Shown: piece by piece, positions 9,502-17,896 of the stretch | How positions within the stretch are numbered: the stretch's first letter is position 1 | Layout: every line of letters starts with the position of its first letter | Origin: an uncultured Pseudomonadales bacterium | GTDB lineage: Bacteria > Pseudomonadota > Gammaproteobacteria > Pseudomonadales > Pseudohongiellaceae | Assembly (NCBI GenBank): GCA_947259995.1 | Contig: CAMYOK010000002.1 | Coordinates: 908,881 to 972,880, forward strand | Reading direction: 5' to 3' | DNA: 64,000 nt | The notes under the pieces: generated by a model | What the model saw: only the letters and a program-made list of their open reading frames with translations | Database searches by the model: none | Told to the model about the DNA's origin: nothing | Made by a program: the position numbers and the translations under genes

Positions 9502-10695
9502 ATGCCACTACAGCGCCGGGACCCGCGCGTTCAATATGCCATTGTGACAGCCAGTTATTGGTCGTTCACTCTAACCGATGGCGCCCTGCGCATGCTGATC
9601 GTCCTGTTCTTTCACGAACTTGGTTTTAGCCCCATCGAGGTCGCCTCGCTGTTCTTGCTCTATGAGTTTTTCGGCATTGTTACCAATCTCTTTGGCGGCT
9701 GGCTAGCGGCCCGCATTGGCTTGAACATGACCATGCATGCCGGCATGGCACTGCAGATTGCTTCGTTAGGCATGCTCTTGATTGAACCCAGTATGCTAAG
9801 TATCCCTTATGTGATGGTTGCCCAAGCCTTGTCGGGCATCGCCAAAGACCTCAATAAGATGAGCGCAAAAAGCGCTATAAAAACATTGATCAAAGACGAA
9901 GCTGGTCTTTATAAATGGGTCGCAGCCCTCACTGGGTCTAAAAATGCGCTAAAAGGTTTTGGGTTTTTTCTTGGAGGGGCATTGCTCGCCGCATTCGAGT
10001 TCCGAGGCGCTCTGTTAGCGATGATTCTGTTACTTGGTATTACACTCGTGTTCAGTGTAGCTCTACTAGAACGTCAAGCGGGAGTCTCATCGTTCAAGGC
10101 GAAATTTACAGACCTATTCTCCAAGAGTCCTGCCATTAATCGACTGAGCGTTGCACGATTCTTTCTTTTCTCTGCCAGGGATATTTGGTTTGTCGTTGCA
10201 CTTCCCGTGTATTTGCAAAGTCAATTAGGGTGGAGCTACACCGCGGTTGGGACATTACTCGCAAGCTGGGTTATTGCCTACGGCATCGTGCAGGCCTCGG
10301 CACCGAAAATTACTGGCCCGCGACCCACTGCAAAAAGCGCTTGGCTGTGGGCCTGTATACTAACCATAATTCCGGCGATTATTGCTGCCGCTCTCCTCGC
10401 GGATTGGTCCCCACAAATTGTATTGGTGGTGGGCTTATTGGTCTTCGGTCTAGTGTTCGCCATCAACTCGTCAATTCACTCTTACCTCATCGTTTCTTGG
10501 GCAAGAAGTGATGGGGTGTCCCTTGATGTAGGGTTTTACTATATGGCCAACGCTGCCGGCAGATTGCTAGGCACTATTCTTTCTGGGCTAATCTACCAAC
10601 TGTGGGGGCTAGCAGCATGCTTAATCGTGGCGACAGCATTACTCGCAAGCTCTGCACTGTTTGCGAGCAAAACCCCCTCACCTGATGCTTGTTAA
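9502..10695 (+). CDS. arsJ: Organoarsenical efflux MFS transporter ArsJ
   Basis: 397 residues with about 12 hydrophobic segments. The N-terminus (VQYAIVTASYWSFTLTDGAL then MLIVLFFHELGFSPIEVASL) and the central SAIKTLIKDEAGLYKWVAAL stretch are characteristic of ArsJ. It exports 1-arseno-3-phosphoglycerate, which breaks down outside to arsenate, giving arsenate resistance. ATG 9502 is preferred over an in-frame TTG 33 bases earlier because it has AAGG upstream and does not overlap gap. It forms a two-gene operon with the GAPDH. Six bases separate its stop from the convergent ZIP gene. Confidence 0.93.
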   Translation: MPLQRRDPRVQYAIVTASYWSFTLTDGALRMLIVLFFHELGFSPIEVASLFLLYEFFGIVTNLFGGWLAARIGLNMTMHAGMALQIASLGMLLIEPSMLSIPYVMVAQALSGIAKDLNKMSAKSAIKTLIKDEAGLYKWVAALTGSKNALKGFGFFLGGALLAAFEFRGALLAMILLLGITLVFSVALLERQAGVSSFKAKFTDLFSKSPAINRLSVARFFLFSARDIWFVVALPVYLQSQLGWSYTAVGTLLASWVIAYGIVQASAPKITGPRPTAKSAWLWACILTIIPAIIAAALLADWSPQIVLVVGLLVFGLVFAINSSIHSYLIVSWARSDGVSLDVGFYYMANAAGRLLGTILSGLIYQLWGLAACLIVATALLASSALFASKTPSPDAC

Positions 10696-10701
10696 CAATC
10701 G

Positions 10702-11415
10702 CTAAGCAATAAGTGCTGCCCCTAACATCCCAAGCATAAAACCTGTAACGGCACCCATTGGCGGCGCCCAGTGTTTCTCTAGTTTTGCTTTCGGGGCGAT
10801 ATCCTGGAAGACAGAGTAGAGTATGCCGCCGGCAGCAATTAACACCGTCGCAGCAAGCACTTGTATATGGGCGAACATCCAATAGTAGCCTGTTAAGGCG
10901 GCTGCTGGCCCAAGCAAGGACATGCAAGTGAAAAGCCAAATGATATTACGCGATGAGCGGCGTGAACTTTCTCGCAGCTCATTGTAAGCATTGAAACCCT
11001 CTGGAATATTTTGCAAAGCGATCAAGCTTGCCAATAGATAGGCTGATGAATTGCCAATGGCTAGAGCGGCACCCAAGGCAATCGACTCCGGCACAAAATC
11101 GGTCAGCATCGCTAATAATTGACTCGCTGCAGTGTCTGCACGTTGCAGATATATATCGATGGCCATGAAAATCAAGCCACCTAGGATGAAACAGGCACAA
11201 GCCAGCCAAGGATTGAGTATTGAAATGCCTTCTGGCACCAATACCAAAGCGACAGCCGATAAGAGCGCACCGCCACCAAACGCCACTACGAAATGTACAA
11301 ACTCGGCGTCGAGCTCACGATTTTTGAAACTCACAATGCTCGCAAATAAAGCGCCAAGCGGCATCGCTAGCCCCGCGAGAAGCGTCAGCAATAATAGGAG
11401 CAGGAAGACATTCAT
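10702..11415 (-). CDS. ZIP-family divalent metal transporter
   Basis: 237 residues with about seven to eight hydrophobic segments. The two metal-site helices are visible as DFVPESIALGAALA (TM4 type) and ALQNIPEGFNAYNE (TM5 type, matching the NIPEG signature). ZIP proteins move zinc, iron or manganese into the cytoplasm; the specificity cannot be read here. In TM4 the usual His-Asn pair before PEG/PES is Asp-Phe, which may alter the metal site. The start lacks a strong ribosome site. It is convergent to arsJ with no obvious functional link. Confidence 0.85.
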   Translation of the reverse strand: MNVFLLLLLLTLLAGLAMPLGALFASIVSFKNRELDAEFVHFVVAFGGGALLSAVALVLVPEGISILNPWLACACFILGGLIFMAIDIYLQRADTAASQLLAMLTDFVPESIALGAALAIGNSSAYLLASLIALQNIPEGFNAYNELRESSRRSSRNIIWLFTCMSLLGPAAALTGYYWMFAHIQVLAATVLIAAGGILYSVFQDIAPKAKLEKHWAPPMGAVTGFMLGMLGAALIA

Positions 11416-11461
11416 GCCGAGACTCTATGTAGACTAGTCAGATGCGCGCAAGGCATGCCAT

Positions 11462-11890
11462 TTACTTGCTAGCTTGGAATAATGATCTTGCACGCCATAA
11501 CGCCACGGTAGGGATCGAGAACAGTGCAGCCGCCACAACAGCCCCCACAAGCCCATCTTCTAACCCACGCTCTAGCAAACTGAACACAAACATTGCTATA
11601 ACGATTTGGGCTGAATATACCGCGGCCCAAGGCCACATCCATGACTTCATTTTCCAGATGCCATAACTACCAGCGCCATAGATAAACCAATGCAGGGGCT
11701 CAGTTAACTTGGCAGGCCAACCCGTTAACTGTACACCAAACCATACCTCCTCCCATTGCGCATAGGGCTTGGTAAACATATCAAAGGGCATATAGATAAA
11801 GGTCATATACAGGCAGAATAACCAAATGATGTTTAACCACCACGGGCGCTGGGTTAGAGTCTTCTTAAAACTATTCACATTGAGTTCCAT
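11462..11890 (-). CDS. Unknown membrane protein
   Basis: 142 residues, not recognised. Three to four hydrophobic segments are visible: WLNIIWLFCLYMTFIYM (about 18-34), a weaker one in the middle (about 65-80), WPWAAVYSAQIVIAMFVFSL (about 86-106) and VGAVVAAALFSIPTVALW (about 113-131). The order and Trp-rich loops recall small vitamin-K/emopamil-type membrane folds, but I cannot support a family. It starts three bases after the stop of the upstream gene (11894-12439), so the two are probably co-transcribed. Confidence 0.65.
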   Translation of the reverse strand: MELNVNSFKKTLTQRPWWLNIIWLFCLYMTFIYMPFDMFTKPYAQWEEVWFGVQLTGWPAKLTEPLHWFIYGAGSYGIWKMKSWMWPWAAVYSAQIVIAMFVFSLLERGLEDGLVGAVVAAALFSIPTVALWRARSLFQASK

Positions 11891-11893
11891 TTA

Positions 11894-12439
11894 CTAGGGG
11901 CTCAAAGAGCTCACATTAAATGACCACCATTCCTCTGGGCGCGGCGCACTAGAGGTTGGCGCTGGATTAGACGCACTGGCTAAGGCTTGCAGTTTCGCCA
12001 TACGTGCAGACCATGCACGATCTAATTCTGCCGCTTCCAATACTCGCGAAAACTGTACCGGATAGACATCCTCTCCTAGACGAAGCTTTCCAATATCTTG
12101 CAGCCCTACGACATTTGACCAGTATTTCGTTTCACAATCGGAGCAACTCAGGTAGAGCTTGCCATCATCGGCGGCCATGCAATTCAAATTGATAGAGTGC
12201 GGCCTGATTCCTGCCCATATTTGGATCTGACAAAGTGGCACATCATTGGCCATAGACCAATTGCTTACGGGCGCGTCAACTCGTTCACCAAATAGAAACC
12301 CCCCTGGTGTGCGCTCGCAAGGACAAATAGAGGAATAGAGTATGAAGCCCGCCACTAACAACACGGTCAGTGAAATCAATCCCCCGCCGACCACAAGACC
12401 GGTATAGGAAGGCGTTTCAGTTTGGGCGTTTTCGGACAT
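11894..12439 (-). CDS. Unknown single-pass membrane protein, possibly split-barrel fold
   Basis: 181 residues from ATG 12439, which has AGAGG 6 bases upstream; an in-frame TTG two codons earlier is less likely. One membrane segment (about residues 15-38, VVGGGLISLTVLLVAGFILY) is followed by a CPC pair and a C-terminal domain containing NCMAADDGKLYLSCSDCE and GEDVYPVQFSRVLEAAELD. The latter pattern loosely recalls the pyridoxamine-oxidase/deazaflavin-type split barrel, a weak inference. The four to five cysteines suggest metal or disulfide chemistry. Paired with the downstream membrane protein. Confidence 0.6.
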   Translation of the reverse strand: MSENAQTETPSYTGLVVGGGLISLTVLLVAGFILYSSICPCERTPGGFLFGERVDAPVSNWSMANDVPLCQIQIWAGIRPHSINLNCMAADDGKLYLSCSDCETKYWSNVVGLQDIGKLRLGEDVYPVQFSRVLEAAELDRAWSARMAKLQALASASNPAPTSSAPRPEEWWSFNVSSLSP

Positions 12440-12675
12440 AAGCAACCTCTGTTTTTCTAATTAGGGAGTTTCCGATCCATTTAAAACCGATGCTTTGCTG
12501 CCATTGTGACGGACTAAATACCTCGCAATCAACATAATGTTGACTAGAACCGACACTTCGATGATACGCTGATTCAAAACCACAATACTTGCGCCAGGCT
12601 GAAGTCAGTAATACAAGCGACAGCGCATGCCCCATTCGGCCACTTTCTTGAAATCATGCACTCTCAAAGAGCTGC
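12440..12675. other. Intergenic region without a supported gene
   Basis: A 72-codon frame from an ATG at 12635 to a stop at 12417 runs through here on the minus strand and overlaps the next gene's start by 23 bases. It has no convincing ribosome site and no recognisable family, so I do not call it. No hairpin terminator is evident. Confidence 0.4.
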
Positions 12676-12987
12676 CTAAGGTTTTGCCGCCTGACACTGC
12701 CAACAATAGTCGAAATTTGGAAAATTCTTTTCCTGACAATCAGGACACACCCATTGCGCACTTTGTTCATCTGAGTGTGTAAAAGCCTGATCTAAAAGCC
12801 CCTTAGCCTCTGCCGCCCGTGATGAACGAACCCATAGTTCCAGCGGAGCAATAGCAAGCCCCACATAGCCTCCGCCTCCCATGTGTTCATTCTTGATCAT
12901 TGCATCGATGCCATTGGAGACTAGCAAGCCCTTTGCTGTCTGCAGATTGACAATACTTTCGTGGGTATACACTTTCGTCATATTCAT
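12676..12987 (-). CDS. DUF2007-family protein with C-terminal zinc ribbon
   Basis: 103 residues from ATG 12987. The DUF2007 (putative signal-transducing) fold spans about residues 3-70: VYTHESIVNLQTAKGLLVSN, then an acidic/glycine loop and LELWVRSSRAAEAKGLLDQA. A short zinc ribbon follows with two CxxC pairs (VCPDCQ and CWQCQ). Longer in-frame starts would run through the terminator at 13057-13089, so the internal ATG with AGGTAGAG upstream is preferred; a second ATG two codons later is possible. Function unknown; the family often occurs as small cytosolic proteins. Confidence 0.8.
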   Translation of the reverse strand: MNMTKVYTHESIVNLQTAKGLLVSNGIDAMIKNEHMGGGGYVGLAIAPLELWVRSSRAAEAKGLLDQAFTHSDEQSAQWVCPDCQEKNFPNFDYCWQCQAAKP

Positions 12988-13056
12988 ACGCTCTACCTGC
13001 ACAATGCGCTCTATAGGCGATAGATTAATGTCCAGACTAGCACAAGTACTTAAGTT

Positions 13057-13089
13057 AAAAAAAAGGGGAAGAGCTAATCGCTCTTCCCC
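13057..13089 (-). terminator. Strong intrinsic terminator of the Spy-like gene
   Basis: GGGGAAGAGC (13065-13074) and GCTCTTCCCC (13080-13089) form a perfect 10-bp stem with a 5-base loop. On the minus strand it is followed by eight T (13057-13064). It lies 38 bases after the stop of the 13128-13547 gene and isolates it from the DUF2007 gene. Confidence 0.93.
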
Positions 13090-13127
13090 TACATAAACTT
13101 CTGCTTTGCGTGCCAAACGATGACTAA

Positions 13128-13547
13128 TTAGCGATTACGGCGCTCCATCATTTCAGCCATACGCGCTTGCTGCAATTCACGATACTTTTCGACTTGCGCG
13201 GCATCTAGCACCGTCGCTAGGAGCTCCTCCTCTTGCGCTTGCATCTCGGCTTGGCGTGCCATCATTTCTTCGCGATTCGGCCTTGTGCGCTCTTCGGACT
13301 GAGCACTATTCCCGTCACCACCACGACCACCGCCTTGACGCATAGCTCCCATTCTAATCTCGCTGATCTGTAACATGACTTCTCGAAACGCTTCTTCTTG
13401 TTCCGCAGTGATGTCTAGCTGTGCAATCAATTCGGTGATTTGTTTCTCAGGGTCCATACCCCGCCCGCCACCAGGTTGTGCGAAGGCCACGCTTGTAGCG
13501 AAAGCGATAGAAGCAATAGTTAACAGCACTAGCAATAAGGATCTCAT
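13128..13547 (-). CDS. Spy/CpxP-like periplasmic protein
   Basis: 139 residues from ATG 13547, which has GGAGAGA upstream; an in-frame TTG four codons earlier is less likely. A signal peptide (about residues 1-23, ending ATSVAFA) precedes a Gly-rich linker and two helical LTxxQ-type hairpins (LDITAEQEEAFREVMLQI and LDAAQVEKYRELQQARM), separated by a Gly/Arg/Glu-rich stretch. This is the layout of Spy/CpxP proteins, which chaperone periplasmic proteins or damp Cpx signalling. A CpxRA-like pair lies about 2.2 kb away (15741-17846), but co-regulation is only an inference. Monocistronic, with its own terminator. Confidence 0.8.
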   Translation of the reverse strand: MRSLLLVLLTIASIAFATSVAFAQPGGGRGMDPEKQITELIAQLDITAEQEEAFREVMLQISEIRMGAMRQGGGRGGDGNSAQSEERTRPNREEMMARQAEMQAQEEELLATVLDAAQVEKYRELQQARMAEMMERRNR

Positions 13548-13620
13548 AGGTCTCTCCAATAGATGTTGATACCTAGTTCTACGGCAGCAGTTGCATTTCC
13601 CGTTGCAAGAATTTAAATAT

Positions 13621-15504
13621 TTATTCTGAAAGTGACTCTAGTGTGTCATTTTTATCGAACCACTGTTCTTCGAGCTGGTCATTGTGCAGCTTCAGCTTGG
13701 CCTGCTTTTGCAGCAGATCCGTTAGCTCCTTCTTGCGCTCTTCATCATAGATGCCTGGGTCTGCCAAACGCTCTTCCATTGCCGTCAATTCAATCTGAGC
13801 TTTCTCAATTTGCTGTTCAAGTTTTTTGATTTCTTTACGCAGTGGCGCTAGTTGTTGTCGCTGTGCAGCCGCTTGCTGTCTCTGCTCTTTCTTATCGCCC
13901 TTCTTATCACTAAGCACAGAGGACCCAGTGGCAGACTGGCTGTTCTCCTGCATCCACTTCTCGTAGTCATGTAGGTCACCCTCAAACTCTTGACACCGTC
14001 CGTTGTGAATTGAGTAAAACTCATCCACTGTATTACTTAGCAGATGGCGATCGTGAGACACGACAACCAACGCCCCTTCAAACCCCTGTAACGCCACCGT
14101 CAATGCATGGCGCATTTCGAGATCCAAATGGTTGGTCGGCTCATCTAGCAAGAGCAAATTCGGCTTTTGCCACACAACAAGCGCTAGGGCTAAACGAGCT
14201 TTCTCACCACCCGAGAAGTTGGCTATACTTTCTGTGACTCTTTCGCCGCGAAAATCGAACCCACCTAGAAAATCGCGAATGCTTTGTTCTCTTGCCGCTG
14301 GATCTTGGCGTTGAATCAACAACATTGGGCTGGCTGTCTTATCGAGCACATCGACCTGATGTTGTGCGAAATATCCAATCTGCAGGAATTTCGAGCTTCG
14401 CACTTCACCCGCCAAAGTCGGCAGTTCCCCGGCAATACTGCGCAATAGAGTTGACTTACCGCAGCCATTAAAACCTAATAAGCCAATGCGCGTAGTATCG
14501 CGAACCTGCAAACGAATATTGCTAACAAGCGCATTGTCGTAACCAACACTGGCTTTCTCAAATGCAAGCAATTCCGCCGGCAGACGCTCGGGCTTAGGAA
14601 ACTCGAAATAGAATGGTGAGTCTATATGTGCGGGCGCGATACTTTGCATTCGATCTAGTTCTTTCATACGAGACTGAGCCTGCCTCGCTTTCGATGCTTT
14701 CGCGCGAAAACGTCGCACGAAATCTTCAATTTCTGCCACCCGCCTTTGCTGCTTCTCAAACATCGCTTGCTCTTGCGCTAAACGCTCCGCTCGCTGCACC
14801 TCGAAACTACTATAATTACCCCGATACAAAGTAAGCTTGTTATGCTCCACGCTCACTACGTAATCGATGACTTGATCAAGAAAGCTTCTATCGTGAGAAA
14901 TTATTAGCAAGGTACCTTGATATCGCTTAAGCCATTGTTCAAGCCATAGCGTTGCCTCAAGATCTAAGTGGTTGGTTGGCTCATCGAGCAGAAGCAGATC
15001 TGAGGGCGCCATCAAAGCTGCCGCTAGGTTCAAACGAATTCGCCACCCCCCAGAAAAACTACTAACGGGGTTTTCAAATTGTTCGGCATGAAACCCTAGC
15101 CCTGACAGCAATTGCATGGCACGGTAGCGAATGTCGTAGCCACCAATTTTGTCCATCTCACTATGCCATTGAGCTATTTGCGCACCATCCTCTGCTTCCT
15201 CCGCCAAACGCAAAGAGCGCTCTATCTCACGAAAGCGCTCGTCACCATCGATCACATAGTCGATAGCACTCGCCGAAGTGGCTTCGGTTTCTTGACGCAT
15301 ATGGGCACAGCGCGTGCCTTCCGGCATCGATAGCTCACCTTGGTCCAGTGCCAGTTGCCCCAGAAGGCAGGCGAAAAGGCTAGACTTACCACTACCATTG
15401 CGCCCAATCACACCAATCTTTTGTCCATTGTGAATACTTAGATTCGTGTTATTAAGCAGTAGCAGTTCGCCACGCATTAATGTGGCATTGATCAGGGATA
15501 TCAT
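13621..15504 (-). CDS. ABC-F family ATPase (YheS-like)
   Basis: 627 residues with two ABC domains and no membrane segments, the ABC-F plan. Domain 1 has Walker A GRNGSGKSS (about 34-42) and signature SFSGGWRIRL; domain 2 has GFNGCGKST (about 343-351) and NFSGGEKARLALAL. Both show Walker B LLLLDEPTNHLDLE. An arginine-rich linker (about 235-300) and a charged C-terminal coiled coil (about 530-625) complete it. Length and the two motifs fit YheS, a ribosome-associated ABC-F factor that rescues stalled elongation. Antibiotic resistance cannot be inferred. Confidence 0.93.
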   Translation of the reverse strand: MISLINATLMRGELLLLNNTNLSIHNGQKIGVIGRNGSGKSSLFACLLGQLALDQGELSMPEGTRCAHMRQETEATSASAIDYVIDGDERFREIERSLRLAEEAEDGAQIAQWHSEMDKIGGYDIRYRAMQLLSGLGFHAEQFENPVSSFSGGWRIRLNLAAALMAPSDLLLLDEPTNHLDLEATLWLEQWLKRYQGTLLIISHDRSFLDQVIDYVVSVEHNKLTLYRGNYSSFEVQRAERLAQEQAMFEKQQRRVAEIEDFVRRFRAKASKARQAQSRMKELDRMQSIAPAHIDSPFYFEFPKPERLPAELLAFEKASVGYDNALVSNIRLQVRDTTRIGLLGFNGCGKSTLLRSIAGELPTLAGEVRSSKFLQIGYFAQHQVDVLDKTASPMLLIQRQDPAAREQSIRDFLGGFDFRGERVTESIANFSGGEKARLALALVVWQKPNLLLLDEPTNHLDLEMRHALTVALQGFEGALVVVSHDRHLLSNTVDEFYSIHNGRCQEFEGDLHDYEKWMQENSQSATGSSVLSDKKGDKKEQRQQAAAQRQQLAPLRKEIKKLEQQIEKAQIELTAMEERLADPGIYDEERKKELTDLLQKQAKLKLHNDQLEEQWFDKNDTLESLSE

Positions 15505-15740
15505 AGCTTTTACTCGATTTTGGCCTGTCGCGCTTAAGGCAAGTGCATTTTGCGCGCAATGATACTATTGCAGTATCCCCAAAGCACCCATTTGCCCGTG
15601 TTTTAGAATTTTGCGGAAAATATGTTCACAGGGTTTAAATAGGCATAGCGCATTGTTCCGATTGATTTCCATGGCTTGAATTCGTAAACTCAGACCACCT
15701 TTTTAGTTGGCCAATTTAGGCGCCGGAAAAGCAATACCCT
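15505..15740. promoter_or_regulatory. Divergent promoter region between ABC-F and two-component genes
   Basis: The best plus-strand pair is TTGCGG (15611-15616) and TTTAAA (15634-15639) with a 17-base spacer, about 100 bases before the response regulator start. Each hexamer matches consensus at four positions. No clear operator repeats are seen. Confidence 0.3.
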
Positions 15741-16442
15741 ATGAAACAGATACTGTTAATTGACGATGATGAAAAGCTGGGCCAATTATTGACTCAGTAT
15801 CTTGAGCGCTATGACATGACCGTCACTGCTGCCACTACGCCATCCAAGGGGTTTGAGCACTTAAAACGCAATAAGCCCGACCTTTTGATCCTGGATGTCA
15901 TGTTGCCTGAGAAAGACGGGTTTGAAATTTGTCGCGAGATTCGCGCTAAATCCGCCATCTACGGCCAGCTACCCATACTGATGCTCACAGCACACGGCGA
16001 GGTCACAGACCGAATCGTTGGCTTAGAGCTAGGGGCTGACGATTACCTACCCAAACCATTCGAACCTCGTGAATTAGTCGCCCGAATTAGCAATATCCTT
16101 CGCCGCACTAGCGATGAAGCTCGCAGCCAACAAGAAGTCCCGAAAATCCAGGGGCTAGAAGTCGATACTGTGCGCCGTATAGTGAAGCTAGACGACGAAC
16201 TCATCGAACTCACTACGATGGAGTACGAGCTCCTCATTTTATTTATGCAGTCCCCGAACAAGACCTTCACTCGGGATGAACTGATGAATCGCCTGCGTGG
16301 CATCGATGCGGAGCTGTTCTCGCGCGCGGTCGATACTCTTGTGAGTCGCTTGCGTCACAAGCTCAACGACACGTCAAAGACACCACGATTTATCAAGACA
16401 GTGTGGGGACGAGGCTATACATTCGTCGGAGAGCCCGTTTAG
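15741..16442 (+). CDS. OmpR/CpxR-family response regulator
   Basis: 233 residues. The receiver domain (about 1-120) has the acidic pocket at Asp8-Asp10, phospho-acceptor Asp52 in LLILDVMLPEKDG, the conserved Thr in MLTAHGE and Lys in YLPKPFEP. The winged-helix output domain (about 140-230) contains LTTMEYELLILFM and the recognition region DTLVSRLRHKL then KTVWGRGYTF. It is a DNA-binding transcription factor activated by phosphorylation, presumably from the kinase 63 bases downstream. CpxR is the closest well-known type; the regulon is unknown. Confidence 0.93.
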   Translation: MKQILLIDDDEKLGQLLTQYLERYDMTVTAATTPSKGFEHLKRNKPDLLILDVMLPEKDGFEICREIRAKSAIYGQLPILMLTAHGEVTDRIVGLELGADDYLPKPFEPRELVARISNILRRTSDEARSQQEVPKIQGLEVDTVRRIVKLDDELIELTTMEYELLILFMQSPNKTFTRDELMNRLRGIDAELFSRAVDTLVSRLRHKLNDTSKTPRFIKTVWGRGYTFVGEPV

Positions 16443-16505
16443 GCCCACTTTTCCTAGCGGCCATCGGCGCTACGATGGCGGCGACAAAAAGGAAGCATTT
16501 GCCCC

Positions 16506-17846
16506 ATGACCTTGGTCTCTCGCATCAATAATTCGCTGTTTTTTCGCCTGTTTCTCATTTTCAGCGCAACGGTTTTGGTGTTTTTCATCATCATTACGCT
16601 ATCGATACGGCAGATCGACCAAAACTGGCGCTCAGAAAGACTAAGCCCACTCCCAGACTTCTATCTCGATAATATTACCCTGATCGTCGACAATATTGGC
16701 GTGCCACCCGATCTTGCGCGCGCCTCTCAGCTATCGCAGGAATTATCGCTAACGATCATCATCCGAAGCCCGCATATCAATTGGCAGTCTGACGACCAGA
16801 ACGATCTCGACATTTCCGATGCCGTGTTTGTGCGACGGCTATCAGACGAAGCACAGATGTTAGAGGTAGGCAGCGAAGACGTCATTCGCGTATCTCGAGG
16901 TGGCTATGAGTATTATCTCAATCGTCGCGTACCGACTCTTAGCGAATACGACTACATCGTAGTGTATGTCGGCTTAGCGATCGGGGCGCTCGTCCTACTT
17001 CTTAATTTTTGGTTAGTTCGCCGCCTACTAGAGCCCGTGCGGCAATTAAGGGAGGGTGCCGAACGTATTTGCGATGGTGATCTCAGTTATCGCGTGAAAT
17101 CGCAGCGGCACGACGAGCTTGGCGAGTTGACCGAAAGTGTGAATCATATGGCCGATTCGCTGCAGTCCATGCTAGAGGCAAAGCGACAATTACTACTCGC
17201 GATTAGTCACGAGCTGCGAACGCCAATCACACGCGCAAAGCTGCAATTAGAGTTTCTAGAAGAAGGCATGATCAAAGAAGCCTTGGGGGACGACATCAAT
17301 GAGATCGACTTATTAATTTCTGATTTGATTGAAGCCGAAAGGCTCAGCAATCAACACCAGGCTCTCATTGCCGAGCATGTCGATTTTGCGGATTATATTG
17401 GCTTGGTATTACAAGCCTATCATGACTATAAAGGGGGGATCGTTTTCGAGCGCCCCGAGCACGACAGCTCTGTTTCTATCGACAAGCTCCGCACGCGCCT
17501 GCTACTGACCAATATTGTCAACAATGCCATAAGACACGGCCGCGACAACCCAATCACTGTGCGCGTATCATTCTCGGATGACTTTGTAACTTTGGAAGTC
17601 GAAGACCAGGGTGAGGGAATCTCTGCCGAGCATATGGAGCACCTGAGCGAGCCGTTCTATCGTGCCGATAGCGCGCGCCAACGCAATACCGGCGGGTTTG
17701 GTTTAGGCTTGTATCTTTGCCGCTTGATCGCTCAGGCGCACGGCGGAAGGCTTGAGATCACCAGTGAGCTAGGCGTTGGAACTCATGTTCTAGTCCACCT
17801 GCCTTATGACCAAGAACATTTGCATGAGCCCAGAGAAGAAGCCTGA
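16506..17846 (+). CDS. CpxA-like sensor histidine kinase
   Basis: 446 residues. TM1 about 11-34, periplasmic sensor about 35-150, TM2 about 151-171, then HAMP (about 172-225). The dimerisation domain has His235 in LLAISHELRTPITR. The ATPase domain carries the N-box LTNIVNNAIRHG, G1 EDQGEGIS and G2 GFGLGLYLCRL. This is the CpxA/RstB plan of a membrane kinase partnering the upstream OmpR-type regulator. A 7-bp inverted repeat (GCCATCG 16460-16466, CGATGGC 16473-16479) lies between the two genes and could tune the relative output. A Spy/CpxP-like gene nearby hints at envelope stress. Confidence 0.92.
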   Translation: MTLVSRINNSLFFRLFLIFSATVLVFFIIITLSIRQIDQNWRSERLSPLPDFYLDNITLIVDNIGVPPDLARASQLSQELSLTIIIRSPHINWQSDDQNDLDISDAVFVRRLSDEAQMLEVGSEDVIRVSRGGYEYYLNRRVPTLSEYDYIVVYVGLAIGALVLLLNFWLVRRLLEPVRQLREGAERICDGDLSYRVKSQRHDELGELTESVNHMADSLQSMLEAKRQLLLAISHELRTPITRAKLQLEFLEEGMIKEALGDDINEIDLLISDLIEAERLSNQHQALIAEHVDFADYIGLVLQAYHDYKGGIVFERPEHDSSVSIDKLRTRLLLTNIVNNAIRHGRDNPITVRVSFSDDFVTLEVEDQGEGISAEHMEHLSEPFYRADSARQRNTGGFGLGLYLCRLIAQAHGGRLEITSELGVGTHVLVHLPYDQEHLHEPREEA

Positions 17847-17856
17847 GCTTGAGGAG

Positions 17857-17888
17857 ACAAGGAGCCACTACACCGTGGCCCCTTGTTT
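17857..17888 (+). terminator. Terminator after the two-component operon
   Basis: ACAAGG-A-GCCAC (17857-17868) pairs with GTGGC-C-CCTTGT (17875-17886) around a TACACC loop with one internal A/C mismatch, followed by TTT. It sits in the 50 bases between the kinase stop and the convergent GldG-like stop. Confidence 0.65.
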
Positions 17889-17896
17889 AGTCGGGA

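Noticed and set aside
12417..12635. 72-codon minus-strand frame with hydrophobic start
   Set aside because: No convincing ribosome site, no recognisable family, and it overlaps the start of a better-supported gene.
12988..13116. Longer start for the DUF2007 gene
   Set aside because: It would run through the strong terminator of the neighbouring gene; an internal ATG has a better ribosome site.
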